From Mucilaginibacter roseus (lineage in GTDB: Bacteria; Bacteroidota; Bacteroidia; Sphingobacteriales; Sphingobacteriaceae), in the NCBI RefSeq assembly GCF_021215455.1, contig NZ_JAJPWV010000002.1, positions 372,001 through 436,000 on the forward strand: a stretch of 64,000 nucleotides of DNA. Direction: 5' to 3'. The translations under genes and the position numbers were made by a program. Below the pieces are notes generated by a model. That model was not told where the DNA came from and did no database searches. It saw nothing but the letters and a program-made list of their open reading frames with translations. The first letter of the stretch is position 1; each line of letters starts with the position of its first letter. This document shows, piece by piece, positions 1-6,950 of the stretch.

Positions 1-1
1 A

Positions 2-931
2 CCCCGCTACCTGCTCTCCGGCAAATACGTTCAGTTTGCACTATTATTAATACTTACAAATTTGGTGCTGGGCCTTACCTCAAGATTGGTTGATATTTTT
101 ATAGCCTACCCTTATCTGGCCAAACATTACCTGGGCGAGTTTGGCGACCCATACAAGGGTGAGCCCCTAAGCAAGCTGTTTTTGCACCCGGTTTATTTCA
201 TCAACGCCTTTAAAAGCCTTAACCTGGTGGCCTGGTTTGGCATTGGTGTAAAGTACTTTAAAATGTGGCACGAGCGTAAGCAGGCCGCGCTCAAAGCCGA
301 GCTTGATGCGCTGAAAGGACAGCTTCACCCGCATTTTTTGTTCAATACGCTTAACAATTTGTATTCGCTTACACTGCAAAACTCGCCCAAATCATCAAAC
401 GCGGTACTGGGCCTGTCAGAAATGCTGCGGTATATGCTGTACGAGTGCAATACCGACCTGGTGCCCTTAGGCAACGAGGTGCGTATGTTGAAGCATTATA
501 CCGACCTGGAGAAATTACGCTACGAGGAAAGGCTCGACCTTACCTTTAATATTGATGGCGACCTGAACAATTTGTATATCGCCCCTTTGTTGATACTTCC
601 TTTTATTGAAAATACCTTTAAGCATGGCGCCAGCGAAAAGCTTGGACATAATTGGATCAACATCAATTTAACGGTGGATGGTAACGTTTTAAAATTAAAA
701 GCGTCTAATAGTAAACCGGAGCAGGTAAAAACCGATGCGGGTAAGCACTTTGGCAACATTGGCTTGCAGAATGTAAAAAAGCGGCTTGAGCTTTTGTACC
801 CGCAGCAGCACAACCTAAAAATTCTGGATGATGACGAAGCTTTTTTAATTGTGCTTGAACTAACGCTCACCCGGCGCGAACAAGCCCTACCTACAGCCAA
901 ACCACATGAAAATACGTACGCTTATAGTTGA
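2..931 (+). CDS. LytS-type sensor histidine kinase, 5' end outside window
   Basis: Membrane sensor kinase of the LytS/YehU type (His_kinase domain followed by an ATPase domain). The frame is open to the left edge, so the TTG at 62 is internal and the N-terminal membrane segments are mostly missing. Visible are the last hydrophobic helices, then the family phospho-acceptor motif HPHFLFNTLNNLYSL, and a GHKL N-box in PLLILPFIENTFKHG. The stop lies 26 bases inside the next gene, a LytTR response regulator, so the two are translationally coupled and almost certainly form a two-component pair. The signal sensed cannot be told from this fragment. Confidence 0.93.
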   Translation, partial: PRYLLSGKYVQFALLLILTNLVLGLTSRLVDIFIAYPYLAKHYLGEFGDPYKGEPLSKLFLHPVYFINAFKSLNLVAWFGIGVKYFKMWHERKQAALKAELDALKGQLHPHFLFNTLNNLYSLTLQNSPKSSNAVLGLSEMLRYMLYECNTDLVPLGNEVRMLKHYTDLEKLRYEERLDLTFNIDGDLNNLYIAPLLILPFIENTFKHGASEKLGHNWININLTVDGNVLKLKASNSKPEQVKTDAGKHFGNIGLQNVKKRLELLYPQQHNLKILDDDEAFLIVLELTLTRREQALPTAKPHENTYAYS

Positions 932-1634
932 TGACGAACCGCTCGCGATTGAGATAATAAGCAACTACCTGGAGAACTTTAATGATGTTGAAATAGCCGG
1001 CAAATGTGGTAACGCCATACAGGCCTTCCAGCTATTGCAGCAAAAACCTGTCGACCTGATGTTTCTGGACATTAAGATGCCGGGGCTTAATGGTACCGAT
1101 TTTTTGCGCAGCCTTAAAAACCGCCCTAAAACCATATTTACCACTGCCTACAGCGAATACGCGCTGGAAGGATTTGAGTTAGATGCCGTGGATTATCTGA
1201 TGAAACCCGTATCGTTCGACCGTTTTTTACGTGCCATGGATAAGGTTTATCAACTACACGATAACCGCGGCACCACACGCCTGGCACACGAAACCCCGGT
1301 TGGCGACCAGGAAGCATTTTTATATATCAAGGTTGACCGCAAAACCATCAAGCTCAACATCAACGCCATTTTGTGGATTGAAAGCATACGCGATTACGTA
1401 AAGGTGGTAACCGCCGACCACGTGTACATCAGCAAACAAAAAATAAGCTTTTTGGAAGAAATGCTGCCCGATATGCACTTTGTGCGCATACACCGGTCGT
1501 TCATCGTATCATTATCAAAGATCAACTCCTTTTATGCCTACAGCCTCGAAGTGAATGGTCATGAACTCCCCATTGGCCGGAATTACAAGCAGGATGTGCA
1601 GAAGAAGTTAAAGGCGGAGCAATTGTTTTTTTAA
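906..1634 (+). CDS. LytTR-family response regulator
   Basis: Response regulator of 242 residues: an N-terminal receiver domain and a C-terminal LytTR DNA-binding domain. In the receiver the acidic pocket is D9-D10, the phospho-acceptor is D55 (FLDIKMPG), and T80 and K100 (YLMKP) complete the active site. The LytTR part begins near residue 140 and has the usual ILWIES and FVRIHRSFIVS blocks. It overlaps the end of the LytS-type kinase gene and should be phosphorylated by it. LytTR regulators bind direct repeats upstream of targets; no target site was identified here. Confidence 0.95.
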   Translation: MKIRTLIVDDEPLAIEIISNYLENFNDVEIAGKCGNAIQAFQLLQQKPVDLMFLDIKMPGLNGTDFLRSLKNRPKTIFTTAYSEYALEGFELDAVDYLMKPVSFDRFLRAMDKVYQLHDNRGTTRLAHETPVGDQEAFLYIKVDRKTIKLNINAILWIESIRDYVKVVTADHVYISKQKISFLEEMLPDMHFVRIHRSFIVSLSKINSFYAYSLEVNGHELPIGRNYKQDVQKKLKAEQLFF

Positions 1635-1639
1635 ACAAA

Positions 1640-1662
1640 AAAGCCCGGCTTAACCGGGCTCT
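1640..1662 (-). terminator. Rho-independent terminator for the fucosidase gene
   Basis: A 7-bp perfect stem (AGCCCGG at 1642-1648 with CCGGGCT at 1654-1660) has a 5-base loop. On the minus strand it is followed by a T-rich run. It lies between convergent genes and may also serve the plus-strand regulator gene. Confidence 0.75.
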
Positions 1663-1676
1663 ACAGCAATAAATTC

Positions 1677-3089
1677 TTATCTTCTTTCATCAAACACCTG
1701 GAACTCGGCTATTGATGGGTTTTCTTTGTATCCTTCTATCTGGATGCGTACTTTGCTGCCCCACACACGATTGAAACGGTGGAGTTTTACACTCTCAGGG
1801 TTATCACCGTTTACTATCTGTTTCCAGGCCGCGCCGTCCCAGTATTGCAGTTTGTATTTGTTGATGTTGGCTTTTGATTCGAACACTACGATGGTGTTAA
1901 AGCTCTTGTCCTTTTTAAAATCAATCTCGAACCAGGGTTCTTTAACCCGCGGGTTTGACTGCCATGACGAATGGTAATCATCATCATTAGCAAAGTCCAT
2001 AATATTCATATCATCGCTCCAGCTTGAGTTGGCCGGTGCATTAATGGCAATGTTGCTGGCAATGATCGGGTCTTCCAAAGGTGAAAGTTTGGTAGTCGCA
2101 CCTTCGTTTTTCCACAGCTTGCCTACTTCTTTCAGGCTGGCGAGGGCGTTGTCATCAATCAAACCATCACGGTTTGGCGCAACGTTCAGGATAAAGTTAC
2201 AGCTTGCCTCGTTCAGGGGTTTGATCAGCTCGTTAACTATTTTATGCGGCTCGCGTACCGGCACGGTCGGGAAATCCTCTTTCCAGAACCAGGCACTATT
2301 GATAGGCAAACAAGCCAGGGTTGGCATACGCTTAACATCCTTTGCCATACGCTGACCGGCACCCATTTCGTAGGTTTTAATGTCGGTGTAATACAAACCA
2401 TCACCCGGATATTTGGCACCGTTTAAATCCATCACCAAACATTCAGGCTGCAATTTTTTGATCAGGTTATAAATGTCCTCAAAAGGCACGTCATCGTATG
2501 ATATACGCGACCATGGGGCATCCCAACCGTCAATAATCAGCGCTTCTATTTTTCCGTATTTGGTCAAAAGCTCGGTCAATTGGGTTTTGATCATCTCAAT
2601 ATCCTGCGGCTCTATCTGGTGCGGGCGAATCTTATGATGGGTATCCAAAATAGAATAATAGAGCATCACCTTGAGGCCATTGGCACGGAAGGCATCCACA
2701 TATTGCTTTACCACGTCCTTTTTGTACGGACTGTTCATTACGTTGTAATCGGTACTCTTGGTATCCCAAATACAAAAACCGCTGTGGTGCTTGGTGGTTA
2801 GGCATCCGTAGGTCATGTTGGCTGACTTAGCCGCCTTTGCCCACTGGTCGGCATTGAGTTTTTTAGGATTGAACAACGCAGGCGAAGCCTCCGGGTCAGG
2901 CCAGTCGGCATTCCAATACGTAGGCATATTAAAGTGGATGAACATACCGAAACGCAGGTCGACAAACTGCTGTTGCAGTTGGTTCAATTTACTGCCCGAT
3001 GCACTATTACCTGTTTGCGCGCGAAGCACTACAGGCAGCATCAGCACAAAAAAAAGTGAGAGAATGGATTTTACTTTTGTGTATTGCAT
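1677..3089 (-). CDS. Alpha-L-fucosidase, GH29, with C-terminal F5/8 type C domain
   Basis: Secreted or periplasmic exo-glycosidase predicted to release alpha-L-fucose from glycans. It has 470 residues with a signal peptide (cleavage near residue 25, after VVLRAQ). The GH29 barrel carries FGMFIHF (47-53), the TTKHHSGFCIWDT block (98-110) and the likely nucleophile D187 in LIIDGWD. From about residue 340 the sequence resembles a discoidin (F5/8C) carbohydrate-binding domain, with a FEIDF strand and the closing AEFQVF strand. There is no SusC/SusD pair next to it. The acid/base residue varies within GH29 and was not assigned. Confidence 0.93.
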   Translation of the reverse strand: MQYTKVKSILSLFFVLMLPVVLRAQTGNSASGSKLNQLQQQFVDLRFGMFIHFNMPTYWNADWPDPEASPALFNPKKLNADQWAKAAKSANMTYGCLTTKHHSGFCIWDTKSTDYNVMNSPYKKDVVKQYVDAFRANGLKVMLYYSILDTHHKIRPHQIEPQDIEMIKTQLTELLTKYGKIEALIIDGWDAPWSRISYDDVPFEDIYNLIKKLQPECLVMDLNGAKYPGDGLYYTDIKTYEMGAGQRMAKDVKRMPTLACLPINSAWFWKEDFPTVPVREPHKIVNELIKPLNEASCNFILNVAPNRDGLIDDNALASLKEVGKLWKNEGATTKLSPLEDPIIASNIAINAPANSSWSDDMNIMDFANDDDYHSSWQSNPRVKEPWFEIDFKKDKSFNTIVVFESKANINKYKLQYWDGAAWKQIVNGDNPESVKLHRFNRVWGSKVRIQIEGYKENPSIAEFQVFDERR

Positions 3090-3210
3090 TTTAAGTGAGG
3101 TTAATAAAAAACCAAATTACCTGAATTGCAGCACTCCGCCATTAAGTATTTTTGGCAATTTGATAAACCCTTTTACCATCAGACTGACTCATCCCGACTC
3201 TGCTGCGCTG

Positions 3211-3300
3211 GTTTCCCCTCTCTACCTGCGGTAGAGAGGGGAAACAATTGTTATTATAAAGCCCTACACCTTGGGGAGGGTTGGGTGGGGTGCTATTTAC
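3211..3300. repeat. Copy A of a composite dispersed palindromic repeat
   Basis: It contains a perfect 16-bp inverted repeat (3211-3226 with 3230-3245, 3-base loop TGC), about 15 bases of AT-rich DNA, then a G-rich unit at 3255-3292. That unit read on the minus strand (CACCCAACCCTCCCC, then GGGCTTTA) matches units at 5870-5902 and 61565-61600. It ends against the stop codon of the GT39 gene. No gene is visible in 3090-3292. Confidence 0.7.
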
Positions 3301-4900
3301 CAAACGGCGGCCTGCCGGTTAACTGTTTATACAGCGGCAGATCATTACGCTCCTGCGCCGGTACATGGAATTTTTTGCAGTAGTACACCTGTAGGTGCAG
3401 TTCATCGCGGCCATTACGCGTAATGGCAATATCAGGCAGTTGCTCAACCGAATCAAAAAACGGCTTAACATCATTGTCCACATTTACCTGGTGGCGCTGG
3501 CCTATTACCACGCAATCATAACCTTTTAATTTATTGGGATCAACCAAAAAAGCCATGTTACGCGGATCGTTATTAAAACAGATGATATCCTTTTTGCCTT
3601 TCAGCGCCCAGTCAACCTTGCCGGTTAGCCACCAACGTGGCGCACCTGCAAACAGGCGGTCGTTATTAAACCAGCCTTCTTTTTCAAAGCGTTTGTAAAT
3701 ATCATCATAGTCGATGCCTTGTATAGTCGGGTCGTCGGTATCGCCGGCCAGGCCTACTATCCATTTAGGCCCATAACTTTGCCAAAAACCGGTAACCATG
3801 TGTAAGCTCAATACAGTAATCACAATCACCGTAAACCCGGTTGAGAACCGCAGCCAGCGGCGGGTGGAACGGGCTTGTTTAGCATCACTATTCAGGTTTT
3901 TATCGATAACATAACCCAGCGGCATAAACAACATCATATAGCCGGGAGCCTGCCAGTGAAAGTGATACTGCAGATCGGCCCAAAGGGTTACTACGGTAAA
4001 AAATATGATCGGCAAAACCGATGTCCAGAAAACGAAGCTGTAAGCGATGGAAGTATTACGCTCCTTGTACGAGCGGATGAATTGCCTGATGATGGGTACC
4101 CAAACCCAGGGCAACAGCCACAGAGCCTGTCCCCCAATGCTGCGCAAAAACCATTCGGGATGCAGTTTAAACTCGCCACCATCACCCGCGCGCGAGCCCT
4201 GAAAAACGAAGGATGCCCAATCGTTCTTATAGTTCCACCAGATAACCGGTAAGGCGATAATGAGCGTTAACAGCACTGCCAGGTATGGCCCGGGATGGCG
4301 AAGCCAGTGGCGCTGGTTTTTGTTAGCCACCACAAATAGAAACACCCCGGCAAACAGGAATAGTACGTGATATTTGCTCAGCGTAGCGAGGCCCATTAGT
4401 ACTCCTACCCAAAGCCAGCCCATGTACGCGTTGCGCGATGAAGCCTGCTCCTGGTTAATATCCATTACACGGGCTATGTAGTAGGCGGCGGCCATCCAAA
4501 AGAACATGAGCGGCGCATCAGGCTGAAACCAGCAGGCAATGGCCACGGTAAATACCGCGCTCAAATTCATAATGGCAACGGCCCAGAAACCGGCTTTGGC
4601 ATTAAACAACTTTCGCGACAACAAAAACAAAAACCAGCTTGTGCCTGCAAACAGTATTACCGCCGGGAAGCGGAGCGCGAATGTACTCAGCCCTAAGATT
4701 TTGATGCTTAACCAGCTCAGCCAAAAAAACAGGGGCGGCTGGTCGAAATAACTTAATTCAAGACTTAACGCGCCACGAAAATAGTACGATTCGCCAATAC
4801 CCAGACCGGTGTAGGCGGCAATTAGTATACGTACAACAAAGGTTATAGCTATCAGTATCAGCGTATAGCGGGCCGCGTTTTGTTCGGTAAGCTTTTTCAT
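3293..4900 (-). CDS. GT39 (PMT_2/ArnT-like) membrane glycosyltransferase
   Basis: Integral membrane protein of 535 residues with about ten hydrophobic helices in the first 370 residues and a soluble C-terminal region. It resembles the dolichyl/undecaprenyl-phosphate-dependent GT39 family (PMT_2 domain), which transfers a sugar from a lipid carrier on the outer face of the inner membrane. The second family signature is clear (SYFDQPPLFFWLSW). The first signature, usually DExYY with a catalytic Asp, reads GESYY near residue 37, so the Asp position appears to be Gly. The acceptor is unknown. It is divergent from the sigma-factor gene, with 183 bases between them. Confidence 0.85.
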   Translation of the reverse strand: MKKLTEQNAARYTLILIAITFVVRILIAAYTGLGIGESYYFRGALSLELSYFDQPPLFFWLSWLSIKILGLSTFALRFPAVILFAGTSWFLFLLSRKLFNAKAGFWAVAIMNLSAVFTVAIACWFQPDAPLMFFWMAAAYYIARVMDINQEQASSRNAYMGWLWVGVLMGLATLSKYHVLFLFAGVFLFVVANKNQRHWLRHPGPYLAVLLTLIIALPVIWWNYKNDWASFVFQGSRAGDGGEFKLHPEWFLRSIGGQALWLLPWVWVPIIRQFIRSYKERNTSIAYSFVFWTSVLPIIFFTVVTLWADLQYHFHWQAPGYMMLFMPLGYVIDKNLNSDAKQARSTRRWLRFSTGFTVIVITVLSLHMVTGFWQSYGPKWIVGLAGDTDDPTIQGIDYDDIYKRFEKEGWFNNDRLFAGAPRWWLTGKVDWALKGKKDIICFNNDPRNMAFLVDPNKLKGYDCVVIGQRHQVNVDNDVKPFFDSVEQLPDIAITRNGRDELHLQVYYCKKFHVPAQERNDLPLYKQLTGRPPFGK

Positions 4901-5083
4901 TTAATGGAGCAGCAATGGTGTGATGGTGTCCTGCGTTTTAACTGCAATATTAGCAACTAATTATTAAAGTAAATGTAAAATATCCTGCTTGCAGCCCTCG
5001 GCATTTACAGCGTATATCAAATTAGTTTAAATTAGCGGGTGATAGTTGGCCGCTAACTTACACATCATACTAAAAGCGATAAT

Positions 5084-5620
5084 ATGGCAGCGTTTAATAA
5101 CACAGCTCAGAACCGGGAGCAGCTTTTCAGCAAACTATATAAAAGCGCCTTCCCGGCGGTGGCGGCCTACGTTAGCAAAATGGGCGGCAGTTTTGATGAA
5201 GCCAAGGATGTTTTTCAGGATGCGCTGATAGCTTATTATGAAAAGATACTGATTAACGGCACAGTTATCAATACTACCGAAAATGGCTACCTGTTTGGTA
5301 CCGCTCGCAACCTGTGGCTACAACGATATCGCACCAAAAGCCGGGAGCAGCCTTTGGAGGCACATGCTGACGATGTCACCGGTGATGACGAAGCTATCCC
5401 ATCAACCAATAAACTGCTTGCCTACCTGGCCACCGCCGGCAAAAGGTGCATGGATATGCTGAAGGCCTTTTACTATGACAAGCTGGATGCGGAGGAAATA
5501 GCCACAACATTCGGCTATTCGGGCGTGCGCTCGGCAACCGTGCAAAAATATAAGTGCCTCGAAAAAGTGCGCGATACCGTTAAACAAAATGCCTTACAGT
5601 ATGCGGACTTCATTGAATAA
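5084..5620 (+). CDS. ECF-type RNA polymerase sigma factor
   Basis: Sigma-70 family protein of 178 residues. The region 2 pattern is DEAKDVFQDALIAYYEKI (core binding and -10 recognition), followed by ENGYLFGTARNLWLQRYR. The region 4 helix-turn-helix lies near residues 125-165 (LDAEEIATTFGYS, ATVQKYKCLEKVR). ATG at 5084 gives the usual length; an upstream ATG at 5046 is in another frame. The small downstream gene overlaps its end, the usual arrangement for a sigma factor and its partner. The target promoters are unknown. Confidence 0.88.
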   Translation: MAAFNNTAQNREQLFSKLYKSAFPAVAAYVSKMGGSFDEAKDVFQDALIAYYEKILINGTVINTTENGYLFGTARNLWLQRYRTKSREQPLEAHADDVTGDDEAIPSTNKLLAYLATAGKRCMDMLKAFYYDKLDAEEIATTFGYSGVRSATVQKYKCLEKVRDTVKQNALQYADFIE

Positions 5621-5867
5621 CATCAAACTTACCGAGGAGTATCTCGCCGGAGAATTGCCCACCGGCGATAAGCTGCTTTTTGAAGCCCGGATGCTGCTTG
5701 ACCATGATATGCTAATGAATGTAAAGGCACAGCAACAAGCCGTTGAACTGGTTAAACAATACAGCCGCGAGCAATTAAGGTTGGAGATCGATACGGTACA
5801 TCAATCGCTTTTTAATAATAAACAGCATCGCACGTTCGCTAAGCGGGTGATGGATCTTTTTAAGTAA
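5601..5867 (+). CDS. Small hypothetical protein coupled to the ECF sigma factor
   Basis: Soluble protein of 88 residues from ATG 5601; an ATG at 5589 would add four residues. The start lies inside the sigma-factor gene, so translation is coupled. The N-terminus LNNIKLTEEYLAGEL followed by a helical, charged remainder (LFEARMLLDHDML) suggests an all-helical fold. There is no zinc-binding Cys/His motif and no membrane helix, so it is not a typical anti-sigma factor by sequence. A role as a cytoplasmic sigma partner is inferred from position only. Confidence 0.7.
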   Translation: MRTSLNNIKLTEEYLAGELPTGDKLLFEARMLLDHDMLMNVKAQQQAVELVKQYSREQLRLEIDTVHQSLFNNKQHRTFAKRVMDLFK

Positions 5868-5950
5868 ACCCACCCCAACCCTCCCAAAGGGAGGGCTTTA
5901 AATAAAAAACAGAAGTCCTCCCCCTGGGGCAGGATTTAGGAGGGGTAAAC
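5868..5950. repeat. Copy B of a composite dispersed palindromic repeat
   Basis: It is made of two G/C-rich units around an AT-rich core: CCCACCCCAACCCTCCC with GGGAGGGCTTTA, then AAGTCCTCCCCC ending in AGGAGGGGTAAAC. The outer ends are roughly complementary (ACCCACCCC against GGAGGGGT). The same two units, in opposite orientation and with a different core, occur at 61496-61602. It fills the gap between the sigma partner and the ClpP gene. Confidence 0.75.
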
Positions 5951-5960
5951 ACACACCATT

Positions 5961-6650
5961 ATGAATTACACTAACGAATTCCGCAGTTATGCGGTGGGGC
6001 ACCTTCGTGCCCAAAAATCAGGGGTTGATGCTTATATCAATCACATCAACTCCATGCAGCTACCTGTGGCTACCACCCCTTACATTATGGAGGAACGGCA
6101 ATTTAATGTAGCACAGATGGACGTTTTTTCGCGGTTGATGATGGACCGGATCATCTTCCTGGGCTCGGCGATTGACGATCAGACCGCTAATATTATACAG
6201 GCACAATTGCTTTTCCTGCAATCAGCCGATGCCAGGCGGGATATACAATTGTATATTAATTCACCGGGTGGCTCGGTATATGCGGGGCTGGGTATTTATG
6301 ATACTATGCACTTTATATCGCCCGATGTAGCTACCATTTGTACGGGGATGGCGGCATCCATGTCGGCCATATTGTTATGTTCCGGCGCGCCGGGCAAACG
6401 TGCTGCGCTGAAACATTCGCGGGTGATGCTGCACCAGCCATCAGGCGGCGTGCAGGGCACACAGGCCGATATTGAGATAACCGCCCGCGAAATAGCCAAG
6501 ATCAAAAAAGACCTGTACACCATCGTAGCCAACCACAGCGGACAAACTTACGAAAAGGTACACCAAGTATCAGACCGTGACCACTGGATGATAGCCCATG
6601 AGGCCAAAGAGTTTGGCGTGATAGATGAGATACTCGGCGAAAAAAAATAA
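5961..6650 (+). CDS. clpP: ATP-dependent Clp protease proteolytic subunit
   Basis: Serine peptidase of family S14, 229 residues, forming the barrel that degrades substrates unfolded by ClpX or ClpC. The catalytic triad is readable as S133 (GMAASMSA), H158 (MLHQPSGG) and D207 (SDRDHW). The oxyanion region INSPGGSVYAG is also present. The N-terminus EERQFNVAQMDVFSRLMMD matches Bacteroidota ClpP. No clpX or tig lies beside it, unlike the usual tig-clpP-clpX order, so this may be a second, stand-alone copy; that needs the rest of the genome. Confidence 0.95.
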   Translation: MNYTNEFRSYAVGHLRAQKSGVDAYINHINSMQLPVATTPYIMEERQFNVAQMDVFSRLMMDRIIFLGSAIDDQTANIIQAQLLFLQSADARRDIQLYINSPGGSVYAGLGIYDTMHFISPDVATICTGMAASMSAILLCSGAPGKRAALKHSRVMLHQPSGGVQGTQADIEITAREIAKIKKDLYTIVANHSGQTYEKVHQVSDRDHWMIAHEAKEFGVIDEILGEKK

Positions 6651-6695
6651 GTGGCATCATACTTGTATGTCTCTACGTAACAAATACATATTACC

Positions 6696-6881
6696 ATGAA
6701 CGTACTTAAATTTATTGCAATAGGTGCAGCCGTAGCTTATGGTGTAAGCTACCTTACCAAACGTGACGCTAACGGTCACTCAATAGTTGACGATGTTTTA
6801 GACAAAGCCCCTGATTGGGCTAACAGTCTGAAAAAATACGGACAAGACGCATTGGAAAAAGCGAAAGCAAAAGCGGTATAA
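6696..6881 (+). CDS. Small hypothetical protein with N-terminal hydrophobic segment
   Basis: A 61-residue protein with a short hydrophobic N-terminus (FIAIGAAVAYGVSYL) and an amphipathic, Lys/Ala-rich C-terminus (ALEKAKAKAKAV-like). The arrangement resembles YtxH-like small membrane-associated proteins, but no family can be assigned. It starts 45 bases after clpP and ends before a strong terminator, so it could be co-transcribed with clpP. The coding sequence is intact and the terminator placement supports a real gene. Confidence 0.65.
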   Translation: MNVLKFIAIGAAVAYGVSYLTKRDANGHSIVDDVLDKAPDWANSLKKYGQDALEKAKAKAV

Positions 6882-6905
6882 TTAACGCGTCCGTTATAAA
6901 ACAAG

Positions 6906-6940
6906 AAAGCCTGCTGATCAGTCAGCAGGCTTTGTTGTTT
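6906..6940 (+). terminator. Strong bidirectional terminator
   Basis: A perfect 12-bp stem (6906-6917 with 6922-6933) has a 4-base loop and is followed by TTTGTTGTTTT. It sits between the small plus-strand gene and the convergent GH92 gene; the A-rich left arm lets it act on both strands. Confidence 0.85.
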
Positions 6941-6950
6941 TAAATAGGGT

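Noticed and set aside
5961-6650. Split clp operon with clpX expected next
   Set aside because: The following gene is a 61-residue protein and then a convergent GH92 gene; no clpX or tig frames are present in the window.
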